Positions 50,876 through 64,000 of a stretch of 64,000 bases of DNA are shown in pieces. This DNA comes from Eumeta japonica (Eukaryota; Arthropoda; Insecta; Lepidoptera; Psychidae): positions 203,904 to 267,903 of the forward strand of contig BGZK01000841.1 of the NCBI GenBank assembly GCA_005406025.1. Direction: 5' to 3'. Numbering within the stretch: the first letter of the stretch is position 1; the number at the start of each line of letters is the position of its first letter. Below the pieces are notes generated by a model. The model saw only the letters and a list, made by a program, of their open reading frames with translations, did not search any database and was not told the origin of the DNA. The position numbers and the translations under genes are program-made.

Positions 50876-52991
50876 TTCGCACGACAGGAAGGCATTGTAA
50901 TCGAATTTCTTAAGAAGCCGGAAATCAGGGCTAATACTTTACATATATGATTGTCGTTCAGTGTTTGCAGGTCGGTCCGAAAGGTTCCACATAGTTCTGA
51001 AGCGATAACTTTTCGATCTCGTAAAGCACGAAAACACTTTTTATCGAGTTTTCACGAAACATTTCTTCTGAACGTAGCGACTGATTCAGGCGCCGCCGAA
51101 GGCATTTAATGAAGCTCGATGAGGCTGAAAGTTTTCGTCACTTTTATAGCGTTCACCGAAATTCGATGAGAAATGTTGATAAGATTTCGGACTCGATCTT
51201 TTCACAACAGTCTAGAAATTGGTCGAAAATAAATAAACTGACTTCAATACGTTGTCGACATTCCCTCCCCGAAATCTCTATGAACGGTTGACGTCAAGTT
51301 TTCAGAAATTTAAAGACAGTCTAGTACTTTCGAATGTCACAAACTCGATCACATTCGGTCGGTCCGTTCAAACGCTATTCGTTCGATACTCGACGGACGC
51401 GGAAAAGCTTTTTAGGAATTCAAAACATCGTCGACGTCCAAAGAAACCTCGATATTCGAAATACCCATACGACGGGGTGAAGATAACAGCTCCACCGATT
51501 TCACGAAAATTTTCAATATCCTCGAAGGGAAGTTAACAGGTAACTTTTCATAGATAGAATCTAGGGATGGTATCTCGATTCGGACGACCGTTGTGAGCCG
51601 TGTCGTTCTGTAGATGCGTCATAAGATGCATGACGATTCTTAATTGACTTTTTAGCTTTCGAATTCGTTCATTTCGTCTCTCCCTTTGCATCGACGAGTT
51701 TAATAATCGAATCGAACGTCGCTTCTAATAAAATCACTCGTTAGATCTTACAGAAGTTAGACCACTACGATTTATTTGTATTCTGTTATTCGTCGAAATA
51801 CGGATTTATTATGCCTATATAATTATATCGTTACATTAATTACTTTAGCCAAAACGTGGACGCGTAAGACACGACACTCGAAGGTCTCTAAAAATTATAG
51901 TCTCGCTAGTATCCCTGACGTACGCGCAGCGCGTTCACCGCGGCCGGACGACGATCTTCCTACCCTCTGAGGACATCGAGTGTTGCAAAGTTCTCGATCT
52001 ATTTGCGGAGGACAGGTTGACACGAAGAAGAGTTTGTTGTGTCTGGAAATGGTTAAAGCAAAATGCAAAATTCACTTACCTGAATCCGGATGTTTGAAGG
52101 TACACTTTCTAATAACAATATTCACTTAGAATTACATATTTCAGGCGAAAACCGAACACGATTACGATGCGACGGCGTGAAAAGAAGAGCACGTATTGCA
52201 GCGCACGGTAGGTACTTTCTCACTAAACGAACGATCGGTACAGCTGACGGCCGGCAGTGGCCGGCGTTCCGAGAAATCTTCGCTCAGGTGTGAAAACAAC
52301 GGAGACATGCGGCGGCCGGCGAGGCGGCGCGCGGCGGGTTAACTTTCAGCCGCGACGATATCGATCGTAATGTTCGAATCACGCGCCGTTCATTTATATA
52401 GCGTATACGCAGCACAGCACGCCGCGTACATTTTATCGTAGCGTAGCGACGTCTCTGAGAGCCGAGTCCGTTAGAATCTCGTGTTCGCCTAATAATACGC
52501 GTCTATCGCTGCATCACTGCGGTACCATTAGCAGAGGCCTAAAAACGGTAACCTCGTCCGTCGGTCCACGTGTCACGGCTCCTTAAGTTTTTTTTAATAG
52601 ACACATCAGATGATTTTATATTGCGATTACAAAAATTACTGTCAAAAATACTGGACGATATTTGGCATTGCAGGCAGTGAATTAATTAGAACGACAATTA
52701 GTACGGAAGCTGTAAATTTAGTCTCGCTACCTCAGACGATGTCAAATTGTAATTGACTACGCGAGTAGAACGCCAAACGTTTATGAAAACAGTAAACGTG
52801 CATAATGGTCAGATCGATTTACACGTTACACATAATATCAGACATAGAATCGTTAATCCGTAGAGATGTTTGCGACCAAACGTGAACGGAAAGTAGAACT
52901 CGCAGCCGCTTACTTTCGGAGCATACGTACTCAAGACAGATAAACAAATGGTTTTACATGCACAAACAGGAATGAACTTTTCGGACACCAT
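50876..52991. repeat. Satellite unit 16 (2116 bp)
   Basis: Sites: a long, b CCCTCCCC, c five T, d long. It has CATTTCGTCTCTCC (CT missing), shared with units 9 and 17, and a rearranged GC-run near 52320-52336. Confidence 0.95.
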
Positions 52992-55095
52992 TTCGCACGA
53001 CAGGAAGGCATTGTAATCGAATTTCTTAAGAAGCCGGAAATCAGGGCTAATACTTTACATATATGATTGTCGTTCAGTGTTTGCAGGTCGGTCCGAAAGG
53101 TTCCACATAGTTCTGAAGCGATAACTTTTCGATCTCGTAAAGCACGAAAACACTTTTTATCGAGTTTTCACGAAACATTTCTTCTGAACGTAGCGACTGA
53201 TTCAGGCGCCGCCGAAGGCATTTAATGAAGCTCGATGAGGCTGAAAGTTTTCGTCACTTTTATAGCGTTCACCGAAATTCGATGAGAAATGTTGATAAGA
53301 TTTCGGACTCGATCTTTTCACAACAGTCTAGAAATTGGTCGAAAATAAATAAACTGACTTCAATACGTTGTCGACATCCCCGAAATCTCTATGAACGGTT
53401 GACGTCAAGTTTTCAGAAATTTAAAGACAGTCTAGTACTTTCGAATGTCACAAACTCGATCACATTCGGTCGGTCCGTTCAAACGCTATTCGTTCGATAC
53501 TCGACGGACGCGGAAAAGCTTTTAGAATTCAAAACATCGTCGACGTCCAAAGAAACCTCGATATTCGAAATACCCATACGACGGGGTGAAGATAACAGCT
53601 CCACCGATTTCACGAAAATTTTCAATATCCTCGAAGGGAAGTTAACAGGTAACTTTTCATAGATAGAATCTAGGGATGGTATCTCGATTCGGACGACCGT
53701 TGTGAGCCGTGTCGTTCTGTAGATGCGTCATAAGATGCATGACGATTCTTAATTGACTTTTTAGCTTTCGAATTCGTTCATTTCGTCTCTCCCTTTGCAT
53801 CGACGAGTTTAATAATCGAATCGAACGTCGCTTCTAATAAAATCACTCGTTAGATCTTACAGAAGTTAGACCACTACGATTTATTTGTATTCTGTTATTC
53901 GTCGAAATACGGATTTATTATGCCTATATAATTATATCGTTACATTAATTACTTTAGCCAAAACGTGGACGCGTAAGACACGACACTCGAAGGTCTCTAA
54001 AAATTATAGTCTCGCTAGTATCCCTGACGTACGCGCAGCGCGTTCACCGCGGCCGGACGACGATCTTCCTACCCTCTGAGGACATCGAGTGTTGCAAAGT
54101 TCTCGATCTATTTGCGGAGGACAGGTTGACACGAAGAAGAGTTTGTTGTGTCTGGAAATGGTTAAAGCAAAATGCAAAATTCACTTACCTGAATCCGGAT
54201 GTTTGAAGGTACACTTTCTAATAACAATATTCACTTAGAATTACATATTTCAGGCGAAAACCGAACACGATTACGATGCGACGGCGTGAAAAGAAGAGCA
54301 CGTATTGCAGCGCACGGTAGGTACTTTCTCACTAAACGAACGATCGGTACAGCTGACGGCCGGCAGTGGCCGGCGTTCCGAGAAATCTTCGCTCAGGTGT
54401 GAAAACAACGGAGACATGCGGCGGCCGGCGAGCGCGCGCGGCGGGTTAACTTTCAGCCGCGACGATATCGATCGTAATGTTCGAATCACGCGCCGTTCAT
54501 TTATATAGCGTATACGCAGCACAGCACGCCGCGTACATTTTATCGTAGCGTAGCGACGTCTCTGAGAGCCGAGTCCGTTAGAATCTCGTGTTCGCCTAAT
54601 AATACGCGTCTATCGCTGCATCACTGCGGTACCATTAGCAGAGGCCTAAAACGGTAACCTCGTCCGTCGGTCCACGTGTCACGGCTCCTTAAGTTTTTTT
54701 AATAGACACATCAGATGATTTTATATTGCGATTACAAAATTACTGTCAAAAATACTGGACGATATTTGGCATTGCAGGCAGTGAATTAATTAGAACGACA
54801 ATTAGTACGGAAGCTGTAAATTTAGTCTCGCTACCTCAGACGATGTCAAATTGTAATTGACTACGCGAGTAGAACGCCAAACGTTTATGAAAACAGTAAA
54901 CGTGCATAATGGTCAGATCGATTTACACGTTACACATAATATCAGACATAGAATCGTTAATCCGTAGAGATGTTTGCGACCAAACGTGAACGGAAAGTAG
55001 AACTCGCAGCCGCTTACTTTCGGAGCATACGTACTCAAGACAGATAAACAAATGGTTTTACATGCACAAACAGGAATGAACTTTTCGGACACCAT
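52992..55095. repeat. Satellite unit 17 (2104 bp)
   Basis: Site b is reduced to CATCCCCG. Sites: a long, c five T, d long. CTTTTAGAATTC replaces CTTTTTAGGAATTC. Together these indels create a 145-codon open frame at 53225-53662, which I take to be accidental. Confidence 0.95.
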
Positions 55096-57203
55096 TTCGC
55101 ACGACAGGAAGGCATTGTAATCGAATTTCTTAAGAAGCCGGAAATCAGGGCTAATACTTTACATATATGATTGTCGTTCAGTGTTTGCAGGTCGGTCCGA
55201 AAGGTTCCACATAGTTCTGAAGCGATAACTTTTCGATCTCGTAAAGCACGAAAACACTTTTTATCGAGTTTTCACGAAACATTTCTTCTGAACGTAGCGA
55301 CTGATTCAGGCGCCGCCGAAGGCATTTAATGAAGCTCGATGAGGCTGAAAGTTTTCGTCACTTTATAGCGTTCACCGAAATTCGATGAGAAATGTTGATA
55401 AGATTTCGGACTCGATCTTTTCACAACAGTCTAGAAATTGGTCGAAAATAAATAAACTGACTTCAATACGTTGTCGACATTCCCTCCCGAAATCTCTATG
55501 AACGGTTGACGTCAAGTTTTCAGAAATTTAAAGACAGTCTAGTACTTTCGAATGTCACAAACTCGATCACATTCGGTCGGTCCGTTCAAACGCTATTCGT
55601 TCGATACTCGACGGACGCGGAAAAGCTTTTTAGGAATTCAAAACATCGTCGACGTCCAAAGAAACCTCGATATTCGAAATACCCATACGACGGGGTGAAG
55701 ATAACAGCTCCACCGATTTCACGAAAATTTTCAATATCCTCGAAGGGAAGTTAACAGGTAACTTTTCATAGATAGAATCTAGGGATGGTATCTCGATTCG
55801 GACGACCGTTGTGAGCCGTGTCGTTCTGTAGATGCGTCATAAGATGCATGACGATTCTTAATTGACTTTTTTTAGCTTTCGAATTCGTTCATTTCGTCGT
55901 CTCCCTTTGCATCGACGAGTTTAATAATCGAATCGAACGTCGCTTCTAATAAAATCACTCGTTAGATCTTACAGAAGTTAGACCACTACGATTTATTTGT
56001 ATTCTGTTATTCGTCGAAATACGGATTTATTATGCCTATATAATTATATCGTTACATTAATTACTTTAGCCAAAACGTGGACGCGTAAGACACGACACTC
56101 GAAGGTCTCTAAAATTATAGTCTCGCTAGTATCCCTGACGTACGCGCAGCGTTCACCGCGGCCGGACGACGATCTTCCTACCCTCTGAGGACATCGAGTG
56201 TTGCAAAGTTCTCGATCTATTTGCGGAGGACAGGTTGACACGAAGAAGAGTTTGTTGTGTCTGGAAATGGTTAAAGCAAAATGCAAAATTCACTTACCTG
56301 AATCCGGATGTTTGAAGGTACACTTTCTAATAACAATATTCACTTAGAATTACATATTTCAGGCGAAAACCGAACACGATTACGATGCGACGGCGTGAAA
56401 AGAAGAGCACGTATTGCAGCGCACGGTAGGTACTTTCACCTAAACGAACGATCGGTACAGCTGACGGCCGGCAGTGGCCGGCGTTCCGAGAAATCTTCGC
56501 TCAGGTGTGAAAACAACGGAGACATGCGGCGGCCGGCGAGCGGCGCGGCGGCGGGTTAACTTTCAGCCGCGACGATATCGATCGTAATGTTCGAATCACG
56601 CGCCGTTCATTTATATAGCGTATACGCAGCACAGCACGCCGCGTACATTTTATCGTAGCGTAGCGACGTCTCTGAGAGCCGAGTCCGTTAGAATCTCGTG
56701 TTCGCCTAATAATACGCGTCTATCGCTGCATCACTGCGGTACCATTAGCAGAGGCCTAAAAACGGTAACCTCGTCCGTCGGTCCACGTGTCACGGCTCCT
56801 TAAGTTTTTTAATAGACACATCAGATGATTTTATATTGCGATTACAAAATTACTGTCAAAAATACTGGACGATATTTGGCATTGCAGGCAGTGAATTAAT
56901 TAGAACGACAATTAGTACGGAAGCTGTAAATTTAGTCTCGCTACCTCAGACGATGTCAAATTGTAATTGACTACGCGAGTAGAACGCCAAACGTTTATGA
57001 AAACAGTAAACGTGCATAATGGTCAGATCGATTTACGTTACACATAATATCAGACATAGAATCGTTAATCCGTAGAGATGTTTGCGACCAAACGTGAACG
57101 GAAAGTAGAACTCGCAGCCGCTTACTTTCGGAGCATACGTACTCAAGACAGATAAACAAATGGTTTTACATGCACAAACAGGAATGAACTTTTCGGACAC
57201 CAT
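55096..57203. repeat. Satellite unit 18 (2108 bp)
   Basis: Sites: a short, b CCCTCCC, c seven T, d short. Private deletions near 56436 and 57035. Confidence 0.95.
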
Positions 57204-59311
57204 TTCGCACGACAGGAAGGCATTGTAATCGAATTTCTTAAGAAGCCGGAAATCAGGGCTAATACTTTACATATATGATTGTCGTTCAGTGTTTGCAGGT
57301 CGGTCCGAAAGGTTCCACATAGTTCTGAAGCGATAACTTTTCGATCTCGTAAAGCACGAAAACACTTTTTATCGAGTTTTCACGAAACATTTCTTCTGAA
57401 CGTAGCGACTGATTCAGGCGCCGCCGAAGGCATTTAATGAAGCTCGATGAGGCTGAAAGTTTTCGTCACTTTTATAGCGTTCACCGAAATTCGATGAGAA
57501 ATGTTGATAAGATTTCGGACTCGATCTTTCACAACAGTCTAGAAATTGGTCGAAAATAAATAAACTGACTTCAATACGTTGTCGACATTCCCTCCCGAAA
57601 TCTCTATGAACGGTTGACGTCAAGTTTTCAGAAATTTAAAGACAGTCTAGTACTTTCGAATGTCACAAACTCGATCACATTCGGTCGGTCCGTTCAAACG
57701 CTATTCGTTCGATACTCGACGGACGCGGAAAAGCTTTTTAGGAATTCAAAACATCGTCGACGTCCAAAGAAACCTCGATATTCGAAATACCCATACGACG
57801 GGGTGAAGATAACAGCTCCACCGATTTCACGAAAATTTTCAATATCCTCGAAGGGAAGTTAACAGGTAACTTTTCATAGATAGAATCTAGGGATGGTATC
57901 TCGATTCGGACGACCGTTGTGAGCCGTGTCGTTCTGTAGATGCGTCATAAGATGCATGACGATTCTTAATTGACTTTTTAGCTTTCGAATTCGTTCATTT
58001 CTCGTCTCTCCCTTGCATCGACGAGTTTAATAATCGAATCGAACGTCGCTTCTAATAAAATCACTCGTTAGATCTTACAGAAGTTAGACCACTACGATTT
58101 ATTTGTATTCTGTTATTCGTCGAAATACGGATTTATTATGCCTATATAATTATATCGTTACATTAATTACTTTAGCCAAAACGTGGACGCGTAAGACACG
58201 ACACTCGAAGGTCTCTAAAAATTATAGTCTCGCTAGTATCCCTGACGTACGCGCAGCGCGTTCACCGCGGCCGGACGACGATCTTCCTACCCTCTGAGGA
58301 CATCGAGTGTTGCAAAGTTCTCGATCTATTTGCGGAGGACAGGTTGACACGAAGAAGAGTTTGTTGTGTCTGGAAATGGTTAAAGCAAAATGCAAAATTC
58401 ACTTACCTGAATCCGGATGTTTGAAGGTACACTTTCTAATAACAATATTCACTTAGAATTACATATTTCAGGCGAAAACCGAACACGATTACGATGCGAC
58501 GGCGTGAAAAGAAGAGCACGTATTGCAGCGCACGGTAGGTACTTTCTAAAACGAACGATCGGTAGCTGACGGCCGGCAGTGGCCGGCGTTCCGAGAAATC
58601 TTCGCTCAGGTGTGAAAACAACGGAGACATGCGGCGGCCGGCGAGCGGCGCGGCGGCGGGTTAACTTTCAGCCGCGACGATATCGATCGTAATGTTCGAA
58701 TCACGCGCCGTTCATTTATATAGCGTATACGCAGCACAGCACGCCGCGTACATTTTATCGTAGCGTAGCGACGTCTCTGAGAGCCGAGTCCGTTAGAATC
58801 TCGTGTTCGCCTAATAATACGCGTCTATCGCTGCATCACTGCGGTACCATTAGCAGAGGCCTAAAAACGGTAACCTCGTCCGTCGGTCCACGTGTCACGG
58901 CTCCTTAAGTTTTTTTAATAGACACATCAGATGATTTTATATTGCGATTACAAAAATTACTGTCAAAAATACTGGACGATATTTGGCATTGCAGGCAGTG
59001 AATTAATTAGAACGACAATTAGTACGGAAGCTGTAAATTTAGTCTCGCTACCTCAGACGATGTCAAATTGTAATTGACTACGCGAGTAGAACGCCAAACG
59101 TTTATGAAAAACAGTAAACGTGCATAATGGTCAGATCGATTTACACGTTACACATAATATCAGACATAGAATCGTTAATCCGTAGAGATGTTTGCGACCA
59201 AACGTGAACGGAAAGTAGAACTCAGCCGCTTACTTTCGGAGCATACGTACTCAAGACAGATAAACAAATGGTTTTACATGCACAAACAGGAATGAACTTT
59301 TCGGACACCAT
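57204..59311. repeat. Satellite unit 19 (2108 bp)
   Basis: Sites: a long, b CCCTCCC, c five T, d long. Private deletions near 57528, 58545-58565 and 59222. Confidence 0.95.
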
Positions 59312-61413
59312 TTCGCACGACAGGAAGGCATTGTAATCGAATTTCTTAAGAAGCCGGAAATCAGGGCTAATACTTTACATATATGATTGTCGTTCAGTGT
59401 TTGCAGGTCGGTCCGAAAGGTTCCACATAGTTCTGAAGCGATAACTTTTCGATCTCGTAAAGCACGAAAACACTTTTTATCGAGTTTTCACGAAACATTT
59501 CTTCTGAACGTAGCGACTGATTCAGGCGCCGCCGAAGGCATTTAATGAAGCTCGATGAGGCTGAAAGTTTTCGTCACTTTTATAGCGTTCGATGAGAAAT
59601 GTTGATAAGATTTCGGACTCGATCTTTTCACAACAGTCTAGAAATTGGTCGAAAATAAATAAACTGACTTCAATACGTTGTCGACATTCCCTCCCCGAAA
59701 TCTCTATGAACGGTTGACGTCAAGTTTTCAGAAATTTAAAGACAGTCTAGTACTTTCGAATGTCACAAACTCGATCACATTCGGTCGGTCCGTTCAAACG
59801 CTATTCGTTCGATACTCGACGGACGCGGAAAAGCTTTTTAGGAATTCAAAACATCGTCGACGTCCAAAGAAACCTCGATATTCGAAATACCCATACGACG
59901 GGGTGAAGATAACAGCTCCACCGATTTCACGAAAATTTTCAATATCCTCGAAGGGAAGTTAACAGGTAACTTTTCATAGATAGAATCTAGGGATGGTATC
60001 TCGATTCGGACGACCGTTGTGAGCCGTGTCGTTCTGTAGATGCGTCATAAGATGCATGACGATTCTTAATTGGCTTTTTTTAGCTTTCGAATTCGTTCAT
60101 TTCTCGTCTCTCCCCTTTGCATCGACGAGTTTAATAATCGAATCGAACGTCGCTTCTAATAAAATCACTCGTTAGATCTTACAGAAGTTAGACCACTACG
60201 ATTTATTTGTATTCTGTTATTCGTCGAAATACGGATTTATTATGCCTATATAATTATATCGTTACATTAATTACTTTAGCCAAAACGTGGACGCGTAAGA
60301 CACGACACTCGAAGGTCTCTAAAAATTATAGTCTCGCTAGTATCCCTGACGTACGCGCAGCGGCGTTCACCGCGGCCGGACGACGATCTTCCTACCCTCT
60401 GAGGACATCGAGTGTTGCAAAGTTCTCGATCTATTTGCGGAGGACAGGTTGACACGAAGAAGAGTTTGTTGTGTCTGGAAATGGTTAAAGCAAAATGCAA
60501 AATTCACTTACCTGAATCCGGATGTTTGAAGGTACACTTTCTAATAACAATATTCACTTAGAATTACATATTTCAGGCGAAAACCGAACACGATTACGAT
60601 GCGACGGCGTGAAAAGAAGAGCACGTATTGCAGCGCACGGTAGGTACTTTCTCACTAAACGAACGATCGGTACAGCTGACGGCCGGCAGTGGCCGGCGTT
60701 CCGAGAAATCTTCGCTCAGGTGTGAAAACAACGGAGACATGCGGCGGCCGGCGAGCGGCGCGGCGGCGGGTTAACTTTCAGCCGCGACGATATCGATCGT
60801 AATGTTCGAATCACGCGCCGTTCATTTATATAGCGTATACGCAGCACAGCACGCCGCGTACATTTTATCGTAGCGTAGCGACGTCTCTGAGCCGAGTCCG
60901 TTAGAATCTCGTGTTCGCCTAATAATACGCGTCTATCGCTGCATCACTGCGGTACCATTAGCAGAGGCCTAAAACGGTAACCTCGTCCGTCGGTCCACGT
61001 GTCACGGCTCCTTAAGTTTTTTTAATAGACACATCAGATGATTTTATATTGCGATTACAAAATTACTGTCAAAATACTGGACGATATTGGCATTGCAGGC
61101 AGTGAATTAATTAGAACGACAATTAGTACGGAAGCTGTAAATTTAGTCTCGCTACCTCAGACGATGTCAAATTGTAATTGACTACGCGAGTAGAACGCCA
61201 AACGTTTATGAAAACAGTAAACGTGCATAATGGTCAGATCGATTTACACGTTACATAATATCAGACATAGAATCGTTAATCCGTAGAGATGTTTGCGACC
61301 AAACGTGAACGGAAAGTAGAACTCGCAGCCGCTTACTTCGGAGCATACGTACTCAAGACAGATAAACAAATGGTTTTACATGCACAAACAGGAATGAACT
61401 TTTCGGACACCAT
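59312..61413. repeat. Satellite unit 20 (2102 bp)
   Basis: Nine bases are missing near 59590 (GCGTTCGATGAG). Sites: a long, b CCCTCCCC, c seven T with GGC. Site d has CAGCGGCGTTC. Confidence 0.95.
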
Positions 61414-63493
61414 TTCGCACGACAGGAAGGCATTGTAATCGAATTTCTTAAGCCGGAAATCAGGGCTAATACTTTACATATATGATTGTCGTTCAGTGTT
61501 TGCAGGTCGGTCCGAAAGGTTCCACATAGTTCTGAAGCGATAACTTTTCGATCTCGTAAAGCACGAAAACACTTTTTTATCGAGTTTTCACGAAACATTT
61601 CTTCTGAACGTAGCGACTGATTCAGGCGCCGCCGAAGGCATTTAATGAAGCTCGATGAGGCTGAAAGTTTTCGTCACTTTTATAGCGTTCACCGAAATTC
61701 GATGAGAAATGTTGATAAGATTTCGGACTCGATCTTTTCACAACAGTCTAGAAATTGGTCGAAAATAAATAAACTGACTTCAATACGTTGTCGACATTCC
61801 CTCCCCGAAATCTCTATGAACGGTTGACGTCAAGTTTTCAGAAATTTAAAGACAGTCTAGTACTTTCAGAATGTCACAAACTCGATCACATTCGGTCGGT
61901 CCGTTCAAACGCTATTCGTTCGATACTCGACGGACGCGGAAAAGCTTTTAGGAATTCAAAACATCGTCGACGTCCAAAGAAACCTCGATATTCGAAATAC
62001 CCATACGACGGGGTGAAGATAACAGCTCCACCGATTTCACGAAAATTTTCAATATCCTCGAAGAAGTTAACAGGTAACTTTTCATAGATAAATCTAGGGA
62101 TGGTATCTCGATTCGGACGACCGTTGTGAGCCGTGTCGTTCTGTAGATGCGTCATAAGATGCATGACGATTCTTAATTGACTTTTTTAGCTTTCGAATTC
62201 GTTCATTTCGTCTCTCCCCTGCATCGACGAGTTTAATAATCGAATCGAACGTCGCTTCTAATAAAATCACTCGTTAGATCTTACAGAAGTTAGACCACTA
62301 CGATTTATTTGTATTCTGTTATTCGTCGAAATACGGATTTATTATGCCTATATAATTATATCGTTACATTAATTACTTTAGCCAAAACGTGGACGCGTAA
62401 GACGACACTCGAAGGTCTCTAAAAATTATAGTCTCGCTAGTATCCCTGACGTACGCGCTTCGTTCACCGCGGCCGGACGACGATCTTCTACCTCTGAGGA
62501 CATCGAGTGTTGCAAAGTTCTCGATCTATTTGCGGAGGACAGGTTGACACGAAGAAGAGTTTGTTGTGTCTGGAAATGGTTAAAGCAAAATGCAAAATTC
62601 CTTACCTGAATCCGGATGTTTGAAGGTACACTTTCTAATAACAATATTCACTTAGAATTACATATTTCGGCGAAACCGAACACGATTACGATGCGACGGC
62701 GTGAAAGAAGAGCACGGCATGCAGCGCGGTAGGTACTTTCTCACTAAACGAACGATCGGTTTACAGCTGACGGCCGGCAGTGGCCGGCGTTCCGAAATCT
62801 TCGCTCAGGTGTGAAAACAACGGGCAATGCGGCGGCCGGCGAGCGGCGCGGCGGCGGGTTAACTTTCAGCCGCGACGATATCGATCGTAATGTTCGAATC
62901 ACGCGCGTTCATTTATATAGCGTATACGCAGCACGCATTACATTTTATCGTAGTAGCGACGTCTCTGAGCCGAGTCCGTTAGAATCTCGTGTTCGCCTAA
63001 TAATACGCGTCTATCGCTGCATCACTGCGGTACCATTAGCAGAGGCTAAAACGGTAACCTCGTCCGTCGGTCCACGTGTCACGGCTCCTTAAGTTTTTTT
63101 AATAGACACATCAGATGATTTTATATTGCGATTACAAAATTACTGTCAAAATACTGGACGATATTTGGCATTGCAGGCAGTGAATTAATTAGGACGACAA
63201 TTAGTACGGAAGCTGTAAATTTAGTCTCGCTACCTCAGACGATGTCAAATTGTAATTGACTACGCGAGTAGAACGCCAAACGTTTATGAAAACAGTAAAC
63301 GTGCATAATGGTCAGATCGATTTACACGTTACACATAATATCAGACATAGAATCGTTAATCCGTAGAGATGTTTGCGACCAAACGTGAACGGAAAGTAGA
63401 ACTCGCCAGCCATACTTTCGGAGCATACGTACTCAAGACAGATAAACAAATGGTTTTACATGCACAAACAGGAATGAACTTTTCGGACACCAT
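61414..63493. repeat. Satellite unit 21 (2080 bp)
   Basis: Irregular again, with more than ten small private indels and substitutions (for example near 61451, 61867, 62063, 62404, 62458, 62716 and 62934). The length matches the divergent units at the left edge. Confidence 0.93.
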
Positions 63494-64000
63494 TTCGCAC
63501 GACAGGAAGGCATTGTAATCGAATTTCTTAAAAGCCGGAAATCAGGGCTAATACTTTACATATATGATTGTCGTTCAGTGTTTGCAGGTCGGTCCGAAAG
63601 GTTCCACATAGTTCTGAAGCGATAACTTTTCGATCTCAAAGCACGAAAACACTTTTATCGAGTTTTCACGAAACATTTCTTCTGAACGTAGCGACTGATT
63701 CAGGCGCCGCCGAGGCATTTAATGAAGCTCGATGAGGCTGAAAGTTTTCGTCACATAGCGTTCACCGAAATTCGATGAGAAATGTTGATAAGATTTCGGA
63801 CTCGATCTTTTCACAACAGTCTAGTTGGTCGAAAATAAATAAACTGACTTCAATACGTTGTCGACATTCCCTCCCGAAATCTCTATGAACGGTTGACGTC
63901 AAGTTTTCAGAAATTTAAAGACAGTCTAGTACTTTCGAATGTCAAACTCGATCACATTCGGTCGGTCCGTTCAAACGCTATTCGTTCGATACTCGACGGA
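63494..64000. repeat. Satellite unit 22 (partial)
   Basis: About 507 bases, cut by the window end. It also carries private deletions (near 63638, 63712, 63755, 63824 and 63943). Confidence 0.93.

Larger units (their letters stand above)
17526..64000. repeat. Tandem satellite array, unit about 2.1 kb, continuing past the right edge
   Basis: The motif TTCGGACACCAT ends at 19400, 21480, 23541, 25621, 27606, 29716, 31835, 33951, 36063, 38164, 40280, 42392, 44509, 46624, 48743, 50875, 52991, 55095, 57203, 59311, 61413 and 63493. Spacings are 2080, 2061, 2080 and 1985 at the histone side, then 2101-2132 in the interior, and 2080 for the last complete unit. All units have the same orientation. The units hold many short open frames (60-94 codons) on both strands but no recognisable protein, tRNA, rRNA or snRNA. 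Variable sites used below: (a) CACTTT versus CACTTTT before ATAG; (b) the C-runs in CATTCCCTCCCCG; (c) five or seven T before AGCTTTCG; (d) TAAAATTATAG with CAGCGTTC (short) or TAAAAATTATAG with CAGCGCGTTC (long). The function is unknown; a pericentromeric or other heterochromatic satellite is the default reading. Confidence 0.97.

Noticed and set aside
53225..53662. 145-codon open frame in satellite unit 17
   Set aside because: It exists only because private indels join frames that are separate in other units, and no family resemblance is seen.
17526..64000. CRISPR array, 5S rRNA, U-snRNA or hammerhead ribozyme in the tandem array
   Set aside because: Units are 2.1 kb with no repeat-spacer pattern. 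No 5S or U-snRNA signature was seen, and no CTGANGA...GAAA hammerhead core was found on either strand by eye.

Overview
The window looks like insect DNA. It holds two complete copies of a replication-dependent histone gene repeat (1-15708), a decayed third copy broken by foreign sequence (15709-18170), and a long tandem satellite of about 2.1 kb per unit that runs off the right edge (17526-64000). The insect assignment rests on the histones: H2A is 124 residues with the insect/Drosophila-type sequence, H4 begins MTGRGK, H3 is the replication-dependent SAVM type, and H2B begins MPPKTSGK. The DNA is rich in CpG, which would suit a hymenopteran, but that is only a weak hint.

Histone array. Each repeat is about 7.65 kb and encodes H2A, H2B, H3, H4 and H1 in that order, all on the + strand. 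Each gene has its own promoter (TATA-like boxes, some with an initiator) and its own 3' histone stem-loop (core GGCCC-TTTT-CAGGGCC, or AGCCC...GGGCT for H1) 20 to 125 bases after the stop. Copy 1 has intact H3 and H1, and single-base deletions in H2A, H2B and H4. Copy 2 has intact H2A, H3 and H4, a 2-base deletion that removes the H2B stop, and a multiply frameshifted H1. Almost every lesion shortens a short homopolymer, so assembly or sequencing error is a serious alternative to real decay.

Transition zone. The third repeat keeps the H1-H2A spacer, TATA box and leader up to an ATG at 15709. H2A and most of H2B are then replaced by about 1.27 kb of unrelated DNA. The second half of that DNA resembles a frameshifted gag-like ORF1 of a non-LTR retrotransposon (low to moderate confidence). 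A short H2B C-terminal remnant and its decayed downstream spacer follow. At 17526 the sequence switches to the satellite, and the last codons of H3 with its stem-loop reappear at 18014-18170 inside the first satellite unit, in register with the satellite on both sides.

Satellite. Twenty-one complete units, one chimeric first unit and one partial last unit fill 46.5 kb. Units nearest the histone side are shorter and divergent (1985-2080 bp). Interior units are nearly identical (2101-2132 bp), and the last unit or two become irregular again. No convincing protein or RNA gene is seen in the unit. The third-repeat remnant and chimeric first unit suggest that the satellite either grew out of, or invaded and exchanged with, the edge of the histone cluster.
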